Part shown: positions 12,541 to 23,312 of the stretch, piece after piece
How positions within the stretch are numbered: the first letter of the stretch is position 1
Layout of the letters: each line of letters starts with the position of its first letter
From: Medicago truncatula
Taxonomy: Eukaryota; Streptophyta; Magnoliopsida; Fabales; Fabaceae
Length of the DNA: 64,000 nucleotides
Direction of reading: 5' to 3'
Assembly (NCBI RefSeq): GCF_003473485.1
Contig: NC_053042.1
Location: forward strand, 17,628,501 to 17,692,500
Position numbers and translations under genes: made by a program
Notes under the pieces: model-generated
Database searches by the model: none
What the model saw: only the letters and a program-made list of their open reading frames with translations
Told to the model about the DNA's origin: nothing

Positions 12541-12931
12541 TCTTAGTGGCGGACTGATTATACCTGGATCATATAGTCTTCGGAGCATGCATATTTGTTC
12601 CATAAAGTTTCTCATGAATGAGTTATGTTTGTAGTCCATGTGCATTTTGAAAGAAAATATAATCATAAAAGAAGAAAAAAACAACGAAACACAACCATAA
12701 TGTGTATAAATATGATTGTACTTTGATATATAAACAAGTTGCGAGACTTTAGTATAAATATATAAACAAGTTGCAACAAATAAGGTTTGAAATGGATATG
12801 AACCTTATTTGTTGTTTAACGAATTTTTCTGACAAACCTTATTAATGTTCTATCTTCGGGTATGAAGATCACTTACAAACCTTTTCCATTCTTGAATTTC
12901 TTCAATAGACTAAAAAAATATTTTTCATCTT

Positions 12932-14539
12932 GGCTTAATTAACCTGCCGGTTCCTTAACTTATTTCTTTTATTCAATTTGGTCCCATAAGTCTCAACTTT
13001 CTCAAACACGTCCCTTAACTTATTTCTTTGATTCAATTTGGTCCAATTTTGATAATTTTAATCTCCTAAAAAAAGAGACCGTTGGATTACGGAGGTCTAT
13101 CAGATTTTATAATGTATCACCGATACCTAATTTATTTACTTTCTTCTTCTTCTTCCCTCATCTTCATCTACATTCATCCTTCATCGATGTTCATCAATAA
13201 AACCTAGCAAATTTTTTTTTTTTAACCTACTATTTAATCACTACATCACCATCATTGTCATCTTCATCTATCATCATCAACACCCTCCTTCATCGACATC
13301 AACTCAAACCCAAAATCAATCTCTCCACCTTAACCATCCCAAAATCAAAAGAAGAAAAATCCATTCTTTTCAAAACAATAAAAAAAGTGTCACAGGTTCA
13401 AAATTTCAACATACAAAATTTAGCCTTCATTCAACAAAATCAACAATTAAACTTCGTCCCCAATTCTTTCTCCTTTAATTTCAATTGCAAAACTCCTGGT
13501 AAGTATCCAATTGCTTTTTTCAAATTTGGGTCTCAACAACAACAAAATTTCAATTGCTTCATCAATTGCTTCTCTACAGAAATAGCATCACCCTCTTTCT
13601 TGGTTTCACTTTTAGACCTATCTGCATCATTGGATTCAGCAGCAGCCGATTCAATAAAAATTGCATTTTTCCTCAGATTCATAACAAAGGGTATCGAGAT
13701 TCGAAGACCTTCAACGAGTTTGTGGGTAGACCAACGTGCACTCTTGAAACTGACACACAACAACACAGTTTGAAAAAATTAAGATAAAAGAAACAACAAT
13801 AATAATAAAAACATGAGAATGTATTTTGGAGAAATTAAGGAATAAGAAGTGATGGGTACTTACCAGGGGTTGTGGAGGGAATTGGGAAAATGGAGGAAGA
13901 AGAAAGAGGGGTGAACGTGATTTATTTTTCCAATTGAAGATTTTGTTCAGACAAATAGGAATTGTTTTATGTACAAGAAGGCACAACATGTGTGTGTCCG
14001 ATTACTTCAATTGTTCACTGGAAATGATACTCATAATCACCTTGAGTTTTATTGTCACGGTTAAATATTAGGGATTTTGTTTTCGAATCTGGGTTATATG
14101 AAGATTGCAGTTCATGATGTTGATTCATAATTGTTTTCGAATTTGGGTTATGTGTTGTTGTTGGTTGAAGATTTATGTGTGTGATGATATTAGGTGTTGT
14201 TGTTTATGATAGTGATGGAGTGATGAGAGGATGATTTTGGGGTTCGATCAAGGAGTTTGATGTTGAATTTAAGTTGGGTTTTTTTTATTTTATTTTATGA
14301 AGATAATGAAGGATGAATGAAGATGAAGATGATGGAAGATGAAGAAGAAAGTAAATAAATTAGATGTTGATCATACACTCCGTAATCCAACGGTCTTTTT
14401 TTTTAGAGGATTAAAATGATCAAAATTGGACCAAATTTAATAAAAAAATAAGTTAAGGGACTTGTTTGAGAGAGTTAAGACTTATGAGACCAAATTGAAT
14501 AAAAGAAATAAATTAAGGAACCGGCGGATCAATTAAGCC
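12932..14539. mobile_element. Mutator-like element with perfect 9-bp target duplication
   Basis: Left end GGCTTAATTAACCTGCCGG, right end GCGGATCAATTAAGCC. Inverted arms carry the GGTTCCTTAACTTATTTCTT and GACCGTTGGATTACGGAG blocks on both sides (12932-13110 and about 14375-14539). A perfect 9-bp repeat TTTCATCTT flanks it (12923-12931 and 14540-14548). The interior holds a 172-aa open frame (13255-13773, +) rich in Ser, Gln and Asn, and splice-like CTGGTAAGT sites near 13496 (+) and 13860 (-). It could be captured host sequence (Pack-MULE-like); no transposase seen. Confidence 0.8.
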
Positions 14540-14757
14540 TTTCATCTTTGATTGAAAAGCTTGCAGAGAATGATAAGTCAGCAGAGAGAGAGTGAGTGAT
14601 AATCCAAAAGAGAGGCGTTATAAATTATTGTAAAAAGAATAGACATTTGAGCAATGACAAACATGATGAATGAAATAAATAAACAAGTAATCATTTTATA
14701 TGTGATCCATCGATGTCCTGAAAGAAATAGTTTGGGATTATAGTATGGGGGAATAAA

Positions 14758-15440
14758 ACAAATACATACATGGAACTGTAATATTTAAGTAATTCACCAC
14801 ATGAGCCATGATTACTACATGACTGTATCTCAACTAATTAGTCGAATTGTACACCTTGTCTTTTGTTATTCCAAGAATTTTTATGATATCATTAATTATT
14901 TTGTTGTCCATGATATTTTTGCTGCTACTTTCCCACGGATTGAGAATCTTCCTCTCAATGGGTACACACTCTAAAACTGTTTGCCAATTAGTGATAGGTC
15001 ACTCTTCTGCATAAATAAATAAATAAAAATGATATTTTATTTTTAATTCCAAAACTCAAATGTAAAATATCTACACAAAAATATTTTTATCAGTATTTTA
15101 AACAACTTACAACAAAATGGTTATCATAATCGCTATCAACAATTATTAGTGTGCATTTATCAGAGAGCTCCCCACGAGCCTCTTCTGCATCCTCAAGGAT
15201 ATCATTCCAGACAATATTTTTCTTCTCTTTCACTAGCACAATATTTGAATCCTTCATTGGTTTATGATTTGTTTTGTGTAGGAGAATTTCATCAATTCTC
15301 TTTTCAACCGCAAAAGTTTAAAACTTTTCAATAGAGTATCATTTCATGTTAATGTTATAAGAAAACAATAAACAAATCATTATTAACCTTTCTTTAATGT
15401 TGATTCTTCAATCTATTTCAAAGCTTTCTGTTGGGTTTGG
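14758..15440 (-). pseudogene. Degraded coding-like sequence of unknown family, duplicate 2
   Basis: Paralogue of parts of 10924-12540. The minus strand reads as KRIDEILLHKTNHKPMKDSN and WNDILEDAEEARGELSDKCT (about 15150-15310), then CVPIERKILNPWESSSKNIM and NKIINDIIKILGITKDKVYN (about 14840-14970). It lacks the 1-kb middle part of the first copy. Family not recognised; short and interrupted, so probably a relic. Confidence 0.4.
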
Positions 15441-16749
15441 AGTCCATGTGCATTTTGAAAGAAAATATAATAATAAAAGGAAAAAAAAACGAAACACAAC
15501 CGTAATGTAAATAAATATGATTGTACTTTGATATATAAACAAGTGCAAGTGATAAATCTTACATGTTTTTTTAGAGTGATTTTATAGATGCGGAGACGAG
15601 TTATCTTCCCCTAGAAATTTTATTGCAAGTGCAAGTGATATTGAATTACACAATTGAGAGTTTAAAAACTGTTCTGATTGTTATGTGAAAATATTCTAAT
15701 CTTATTGGTTTTTATAGAGACTAAAACAATGTTTATAAAGTAATACAATCTTTGAAAAAGGGTTTCCAATGAATAGAAGCAGGTTTGAAATGGTGTCTTT
15801 TCATAAAAATGAATTTCTACACGTTGCAACAGGTTTCTATATGAGGTGCAAACGGTTGCACCTTGCAACGTACATATTTTTTAAATTTTACATGTCTGCA
15901 ACCATTTTCACTAGATGCTACAACCGGTTGCACTACTTCAAAACATGTTTTTTATTTTATTTTAAACAAGGCACTTGCAACCGATTTCACCTTAGTGTGC
16001 AACCGGTTGCTATAGTTCAAAAATGGGTTTTCAATATATTTTCATGCATTGCTTCATACAAACCTTAAATCATAACTTAGTAAAATGTTTGTAATTATCT
16101 TCTGAGTATTCTAATTTATTCCATAAGTTAAGAATGATACATAAAAAGATAATTGCCATACTTACAAAGTGTATAACCATTTTATGGCAACAGTGTCATG
16201 AGCTTGGACATTTAGCAGGTATTCTTCATGGATGAGACTTTTCAATGACTATCTTAGTTTTGATCATACATGCAAGTAATATATGGTCTATAAGTGTGTG
16301 TAAAGTGGTGTTACCAATAATACTTGTAAACATTATTATCTTAAAATCATGTATAGCATTTCTCTTTTTTTTCCATGCCCTTCTCCTCCTCACCAAAAGC
16401 CATTTTTATGGCCTTTTCGTCTGAACATCCTCCCAATAAAATAACTTCTTGTGCTTTTTAAAGTTGTCCAAGTATTCTTTCACATCATTGTCAGAAATTG
16501 AAGCCAGACCCTACACATAGTATAAGTCAAAAAAATATACAGTTGACAGACATTTAACGAAGTTTTCTGACAAACCTTATAACGTTCTATCATTGAGTTA
16601 TGGAGATCACACACAAACCTTTTCCATTCTTGATTTTCTTCAATAAACTAAAACAAAATGTTTTTCATCTCTGATTGAGAAGCCTGAACAGGAGAAGCCT
16701 GCAGAGAATGATAAGTCAGCAGAGAGAGAGCTAACCCAAAAGAGACATA
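15441..16749. other. Non-genic remainder of the duplicated block with AACCGGTT palindromes
   Basis: Continues the duplicated region (15440-15560 and 16545-16749 match 12610-12780, 12815-12931 and 14540-14690). Between 15.83 and 16.01 kb several GCAACCGGTTGC-like palindromes cluster. Minus-strand protein-like text around 16390-16510 (VKEYLDNFKKHKKLFYWEDV) may be another relic exon. Confidence 0.4.
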
Positions 16750-17976
16750 GGTACCGTTTGGCCCGGCTTTCTTTTAGCTTTTCTACATTTTTAAGGAGAA
16801 GCTAGGCCAAACACAATATCAATAAAGTACCTTCGAAAAAAAGTACTTTTTTTAGAATGCATCAAATTGAATGGAATTAGCTTTAACCAAAAGTTATTAT
16901 ATTGAATGCTACTTCAAAAACCTATTTCTCCGCAGTTTATTTCACAAGCACCTCCATTCCACTCACGATGTCAACCTTTTCTTTTATTTTTTAATATTAT
17001 ATTTTAATTTGCTTTTTTCTTCCATTTTATTTTATTTTATTTTTTTGAACCGGTCGATATTTTTTTTTTGAAGGAAGGTCCGTTTAATTTTATTATCTAT
17101 TTTGGAAGAAATTTTATTATCTTTTTATCCCTTATATATTTAATTTAAATATCTTTGACTTATCACAACCTCGTAAATATTTTTATTCATGATGTCATTG
17201 AATGACACCAAATATTTTTATTCGCTTTCTTCAACCTCACAAATATACTCACACATTAGCGTTTAGAGTAATATTTTATGTTTGTTTTTTTGTTATGCTA
17301 ATGCGTATAATTTTTTCAGTGTTGCGTAATGCGTATACTTATTTTTATAAAATTTTGATTGTAATTAAAAGTACAAGTATAGATGCCTAAAAAAATTATA
17401 CTTAATATATATTTTACACATTTATATTGTAACAAACTACGCATATCTTTTTCTTATTAAAAAAACTAAACATATCTTTTTCAATGACACCAACAATGTA
17501 ACAAATATAATATCATATAATATAAATTCTTATCTTTTTAAATAACACCAAAAATATGGTATTCTTATAACAAAATTTATTATATAGTATAATTGAAAAA
17601 GAAAAAACAAATTATTCTCTTTATACATACACACCATATATCTTTTATATTTTAAACATTTTTTTCCTTAAAAAAAATATTTTAAACATTTATTTATTTA
17701 TTATGTTAATTCGTAATGAATTCAAAGTTTTTTTAATTTATAGATAATGCATAAATATATGCAAGGTCCCGGGTTCGAATCCCAGACACCACCAAAAAAA
17801 TAATAAAATCAAAGTTTTGTACAATATTTTGCCAAACAGCTTTTAGCTTAAAAATAACTTTAGAACTGAAAAAAAATAAAGAAACCAAACAGCTTTAGCC
17901 TTTTTCTTAAAGGGCTTTATTTTAACTTTGTTTTAAAGTAGCTTTTACACCGAAAAAAGTCTGGCCAAACGGTACC
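16750..17976. mobile_element. DNA transposon relic with GGTACCGTTTGGCC ends
   Basis: Perfect 14-bp terminal inverted repeat GGTACCGTTTGGCC (16750-16763 and 17963-17976) followed by looser pairing. The paralogous locus near 14.6 kb lacks the element, which supports the borders. Flanks offer only ATA on both sides, so the superfamily is unsettled (PIF/Harbinger-like or hAT-like). A SINE lies inside it. No transposase recognised. Confidence 0.6.
17732..17808 (+). mobile_element. tRNA-derived SINE, 5' truncated, nested
   Basis: Contains a B-box-like GGGTTCGAATCCC with a short A-rich tail, flanked by a 10-bp repeat TCAAAGTTTT (17722-17731 and 17809-17818). The A-box half is missing. Same head family as the copies at 48.8 and 52.7 kb. 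It inserted into the GGTACC-ended element, so it is the younger of the two. Confidence 0.55.
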
Positions 17977-18020
17977 ATAATAAGTTCTTGTAAAAAGAAT
18001 TGACATTTGAGTAATGCATA

Positions 18021-18904
18021 GGGGAATCGATGGAGAAGAAGATGAAAAGGGGGAAAATGAAACCCTAATCTAATTTTCCCTCCTTTTCTTCTTTTATAAC
18101 TCAAACATATTGTTTTTTAATTATTTTAAATTTCAAAAATATATAAAAATGAATTACTAAATTCAAAAACTGTTTTTTTATAGGTGGCAAAAGTTGAAAA
18201 GTCAGAAACTACCACGTGACCAAAATGATGCAACCTCTGTTGTTTAATAGGGTAGAGACTTTTTTAAAAGACATAAAATTTTGCAAGAATTTTATTATTA
18301 TTTTTTTCAAAGACCAAAAGTCAAACAGACCCTATCTGCAGGAACTATTTTTTTTTCTTTTTCAAAAGCCTAAAAAAATAAAATTACCCATCAATAACAA
18401 AATCAAGGAAAACTCAACTTTAACCGTAGAAACAAACATAAAAGAAATAAAAACCAAACACCAGAGATAAGAACCTCATCATCCATCATCAATGTGCCTC
18501 GGGCATAGTTACCGTGTTGAAGCTACAAGAAAACCATCACTGATAACTAACTACCTAACAGCAAAATCATAGTATTTTGATAATGTTTTGGTGTAAATAG
18601 GGTATCCTCCGCACGCGCAACTATATAGATTAATCCATTGAGCTTTGTGGGACCGGCAACCTCTCCCTAAGAATTATAACATTGGTGCATGCCTATTCGA
18701 ACCCAAGACATTACTTAAGATAGAAGAGACTCGTATCACATTATTTACAAAAAAAAAAAAAAAAAAAGTCTCACATTTGAAACAATCTCTGCACCGTTGA
18801 TTTGGCAGTGAATCACAATCGCAATCACAATTTTCAATATTGCGAACGAGGTACATTTTCTTCATCTCTTCTTCTTCTTCTTCTTCATTTTCTTCATACC
18901 TACA
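18021..18904. other. Intergenic and presumed 5' UTR of the RFL-like PPR gene
   Basis: AT-rich with an A run near 18749 and a CTT repeat (about 18858-18890) just upstream of the PPR start codon, probably in its leader. No other gene seen. Confidence 0.5.
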
Positions 18905-20515
18905 ATGGTTATTCTTAGATTCAGATTTCATTCTATAATACCAAACTCAACGCTATTACTCTCTCACACTCATTTTCATTCTCTGCCAAATCTCAATGAC
19001 GCCATTGATTCCTTCAACCGCATGCTTCGAATGCGTCCTCCTCCACCAATCATCAAATTCGGCAAGATCTTAGGTTCTCTCGTCAAAACAAAACACTATC
19101 CAATCGTCATTCATCTTTTTCAACGTATGGAATTACACGGAATTCAATCCAACTATATCACTTTAAACATACTCATCAATTCCTATTGCCACCTCCGTCA
19201 AATCAACTCTGCCTTTTCAGTATTCGCCAAGATTCTCAAATTGGGTTATCAACCTGATATAATTACCTACACTACCCTTATAAGAGGACTATGTCTTAAC
19301 GGCCAAGTTAAAGAATCGTTAAATTTTCATGATAGATTAGTTTCTCAGGGAATTAAGTTGGATCATGTTAGCTACGGGACGTTGATAAATGGGTTGTGTA
19401 AAATAGGACAAACAGGACCGGCCCTACGGTTGCTTAGAAAGATTGAAGGAGAGATTTGTAGGCCGGATGTTGTAATGTATAATACTATTATTGATGGTTT
19501 ATGTAAAGATAAACTTGTGAGGGATGCGTTTGATTTATATTGTGAAATGTTTGAGAAGAGGGTTTTTCCTAATGTTGTTACTTACACGAGTTTGATATAT
19601 GGGTTTTGCATTGTGGGTCAATTGGATAAAGCGTTTGGATTGTTAAATGAAATGGTGTTGAAAAACGTAAACCCTAATGTTTGTACGTTTAATACATTGG
19701 TTGATGGTTTATGTAAGGAAGGAAAGATGAGAGAAGCGAAAAGTTTGGTTGCAGTGATGATGAAAGAAGGTGTGGGACCGGATGTTTTTACTTATAATGC
19801 TTTGATGGATGGATATTTTTTAGTTAAGGAAGCGGGGAAGGCCAAGAATGTATTTAACATTATGGCTCAAATGGGAGTGACTTGTGATGTTCATAGCTAT
19901 AGTGTCATGATTAGTGGATTATCTAAAATGAAAATGTTGGATGAAGCTATGGATCTCTTTGAAGGGATGCGTAACGAAAATGTGATTCCTGATGTAGTAG
20001 CTTATAGTTCTCTTATTGATGGTTTGTGCAAATCAGGTAGAATCAATAGTGCTTTGAAGTATGTTGATGAGATGCATGATAGAGGTCAACCACCTAATGT
20101 AATAACTTACACTTCTTTGATAGATGCTTTGTGCAAAAGCCATCAAGTTGATAAGGCAATTGCATTACTAAAGAAAATTAAAGATCAAGGTATTCAGGCA
20201 AATATGTATACATACAATATACTTGTTGATGGACTTTGCAAAGATGGTAGACTTACAGATGCTCAGAAGGTTTTTCAGGATCTTTTGATGAAAGGCCATA
20301 ATGTAGATGTTGTAACATATAGTATTATGATCAATGGGCTTTGTAAAGAGAGCTTGTTTGATGAAGCATTGACCTTGCTGTCAAAAATGGAAGACAAAGG
20401 CTGTGTTCCTGATGCTATAGCTTATGAAACAATTATTAATGCTTTCTTTGAAAAAGACATGAATGACAAGGCTGAGAAACTTCTTCGTGAAATGATTGCT
20501 CGACGTCTACTATAA
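18905..20515 (+). CDS. P-class PPR protein, RFL-like, intronless, 536 aa
   Basis: About 14 tandem 35-residue PPR motifs fill residues 60-536, each ending in a Pro-Asp/Asn-Val-type turn (for example TYTSLIYGFCIVGQLDKAF and TFNTLVDGLCKEGKMREAK), with the LINGLCK/LIDGLCK wording typical of restorer-of-fertility-like (RFL) proteins. No E or DYW tail, so P class: binds organelle RNA and does not itself edit. The N-terminus (MVILRFRFHSIIPNSTLLL, basic and hydroxylated) fits a mitochondrial transit peptide; that is inference. Start chosen because it is the first Met before the targeting-like segment. The open frame is undamaged with a TAA stop. Downstream sequence has splice-acceptor-like sites (TTTCTAG at about 20757-20763), so 3' UTR introns are possible, as reported for related genes in legumes. 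Confidence 0.9.
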   Translation: MVILRFRFHSIIPNSTLLLSHTHFHSLPNLNDAIDSFNRMLRMRPPPPIIKFGKILGSLVKTKHYPIVIHLFQRMELHGIQSNYITLNILINSYCHLRQINSAFSVFAKILKLGYQPDIITYTTLIRGLCLNGQVKESLNFHDRLVSQGIKLDHVSYGTLINGLCKIGQTGPALRLLRKIEGEICRPDVVMYNTIIDGLCKDKLVRDAFDLYCEMFEKRVFPNVVTYTSLIYGFCIVGQLDKAFGLLNEMVLKNVNPNVCTFNTLVDGLCKEGKMREAKSLVAVMMKEGVGPDVFTYNALMDGYFLVKEAGKAKNVFNIMAQMGVTCDVHSYSVMISGLSKMKMLDEAMDLFEGMRNENVIPDVVAYSSLIDGLCKSGRINSALKYVDEMHDRGQPPNVITYTSLIDALCKSHQVDKAIALLKKIKDQGIQANMYTYNILVDGLCKDGRLTDAQKVFQDLLMKGHNVDVVTYSIMINGLCKESLFDEALTLLSKMEDKGCVPDAIAYETIINAFFEKDMNDKAEKLLREMIARRLL

Positions 20516-22571
20516 TTGTCAAAGTAAGTGAGATGTTTTATAGTTTATTGCGTTATGTTAACCTATTTTATATGGAGCAAATGTATGTGAAGGTGGGCTA
20601 CTATGATTTTATGAAAAATAATATCCAGAGGGGTTCCTATGATTAATTTTTTTTGTAAAACATCTTTGAAGTTATTGTCCTGGTGTTAGTTGATTATGAG
20701 TTACCTTCGGTAAGAGTGTTGTATTTTTTGTGGTATTTAACAGTTTATTTTATATCTTTCTAGGATTGTGTCGACTACAAGGATAATGGAGATACCTGTG
20801 ATCAGTATGATGAGTTTATCTGCAAAAGATCAATTTTGGCAAGCTGGAATTCCTCATATGGTGCGTTTTTCTTTTGGACATCCTCCATAAGTTTGTATAA
20901 GATTGACCCTCCATAAATTTTTTATATAATAGGATTTTAACTCTAGAAGGGGTTTCAATCGTTTCATTCCATGAGAATCAAGATAGGAGGAAATATGAAA
21001 CTGCACCTAGACTTAAAAAGCACTTGTTTGTATATGATTGATTATTTTCCAATCTCAAATAACTAGTTATTTATGCCAGATTCAACATAATTGGCATATG
21101 ATAACATGTGATCTAAAAGTGATGCAATGTATCTTGATAGTTTTGCCTTTGGAGGCTAAATAATGCAACACATTGCATGTCCTAAAAGAATGAGTTTGAT
21201 AGTTGCCATTATGTTGAATGATCTCTTTTACGATTTGTGAATGACTAAGATGCTGAGTTAAAAGAAGAATTCCACCCTCGAAGTATATACCTTAGGGAAT
21301 GACTAGATGCTGAGTTAAAAGAAGTTTAACTTAAGTTTGAACACATTATGCATGTTACAACACTTATGATTAATGATAATGAAAACGTTTTAAATCATGT
21401 TTTACTTGTAGTTGTGAGTTTACTTATTTTATCTTCTAATTGTAATTTGGATAACTTATTCTGCTACCTGCCTTGCTGTTCTTTAGGATAAATCTGCCAG
21501 AACATCAGTAGCTCATGAATATAGATACTTTGGTAATAGATTAGTCATAGACAATCCTCAATCCTAGCAGCATTCGTAGTTGATGAAGAAAGAGGAGAGC
21601 ATTAGATGTTAAGAGGTTTCTGAGATAGGAGGACTGAGTTCTTCATGCAGAGCCTAGAAGGGGGGAAATAGCAAAATTGATAATTAGTTTCAATTTATTT
21701 AAAATTTTGATTTTATGTTTTTTTTGGAAGAATTTTGACCTATATATCTTTCTTTTTCATTCTATGTTTTTTTTTGGAAGAAAAGAGCTCCTATTCCTAT
21801 TCTAATGTTATTTTGACCTTTGTATTGTAGATTATTGACTTCGCCTAGCGTATTGATACCATTTTGCTAGTTACTGTTCCTGAAGCTCAACCACCTACAT
21901 TGCTTCATCTTAAGAGTTCCAAAGGCATCATATAGAAGCATCTAATAAAGTAGAAAAAAAACAGTTACTCCCTCCCTTTTACAGGTTTGTAATTTCTTAA
22001 TGTAATTATTGCTGTAGTTCTGAAATGTAAATGCTACAAAAATTATAGTTTTTTAAGTATCAAAGACTATGTACACTTGATCCATTACACTTGAATTTCT
22101 TGATGTGTTTAGCACTGGAATAAATTCATACCAATCCTTATTATATAATATGTTTAGGAAAAAGGGTGGAAGCCACTATTTTAATACCTCTTATTGTTGA
22201 TTCATTTACATCCTGGGTGGTTCGTGTTGTCTCATCTCACTGATGGTTCTTTTGTTTCTATTTCAATGCCGAGTCTGTAAGGAGCTTGATAATGTATTAA
22301 AGTAGAGGTGTGGATAATAGTCAGCAATGGTTTTGACAATTTCTATTGTTTGAGTTTGTCCAAATTTGATGTGTGTACTAGTTGTTGGTGGGTGGGAATT
22401 TGATGACTGGGAGAGTCCTGTAAGGGAGTATACTTAGTCTTGCAAGTAATCAATATGAACACTATGGATTACAGTGGCATATTACATCTGCCTAATAATC
22501 GTTTTTAGGATGCCTTGCCTATTTTGGTTAACAATGTTAAGTTGCAGTTTATCTTAGAACGATCATCACAT
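20516..22571 (+). other. Downstream of the PPR gene; possible spliced 3' UTR, no other gene
   Basis: No coding sequence recognised. Exon-like, GC-richer stretches (20764-20860, 21485-21660) follow pyrimidine-AG sites, compatible with 3' UTR exons of the PPR transcript. Two short repeats (GACTAGATGCTGAGTTAAAAG-like at about 21244 and 21301) are local duplications. Confidence 0.35.
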
Positions 22572-22585
22572 CATATTCGTTATTT

Positions 22586-23298
22586 GATAGAATTCCAACT
22601 AGAGTGAATCTTTGGAAGCGAAAGGCTATACCTCCGGATGCTTCAAGAGGGTGCGTGTTTTGTGGGAATGTGGAGGAGTCTACAATCCATCTTTTCCTCC
22701 ATTGTCAAGTGATATCTCAAGTGTGGGGAAAGATTTGGAGTTGGTTGGGAGTTGAGTTTTTAGTCCCCCCTAATTCTTTCATCCAATTAGAATGTTTATT
22801 AGCCGGAGCTCGTTATAAATTGTCAAAAAAAGGATTTTGGCTAATTTGGCATACTTCAATTTGGGTAATTTGGAATACGCTTAATAGGAAGATTTTTAAG
22901 AATAAGGATTTTGAGGTGAATTTGATCGTTGAGGAAGTTGAAGTCTTATCTTGGAAGTGGGGCTTGAATGGGCTAGATTGTTCTCCTTGTATGTTCTATG
23001 AATGGAGTTGGTTTCTGGGTGATTGTTTTGGTAGATAACCTTCGTTTTCTGGTTTGGATTTCCAGGTTGCAGTGGGCTAGTGGTTTGGGCGTGTGTGGTG
23101 GTTGTTATAGGGGCTGTTCTGCAAGTTTTTGGGTTTTGGTAGGTGTTTGGCTGGTCCCCTTGGTGTGGTTTCATTCACTGTAAGGGGCTGATTTTTCCTC
23201 CTTTATAAGCAGTGTTGTATTCCTGTTCTTGTGCCTCCCTGTTTCGTCTTGTGACAGTGCATTTGTGCCAAATAAATTTTGCTGTTCGAAAAAAAAAA
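22586..23298 (+). mobile_element. L1-type LINE 3' end with open zf-RVT segment and perfect target duplication
   Basis: A 14-bp repeat CATATTCGTTATTT flanks it (22572-22585 and 23299-23312) and a run of ten A residues closes it. The frame running through 22604-23038 (144 aa from its first Met) is the C-terminal zinc-binding part of L1 reverse transcriptase (zf-RVT): IPTRVNLWKRK, then a Cys-x2-Cys...His-x3-His-x-Cys cluster (GCVFCGN, HLFLHCQ), then WLIWHTSIWVIWNTLNRKIF. The frame is unbroken over this part. 5' truncated, so it cannot move by itself. A perfect target repeat and intact frame point to a recent insertion. Confidence 0.85.
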
Positions 23299-23312
23299 CA
23301 TATTCGTTATTT

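Noticed and set aside
13255-13773. 172-codon frame as a real host gene
   Set aside because: It is inside a Mutator-like element, low complexity (Ser, Gln, Asn), with no recognisable domain; kept only as possible captured sequence.
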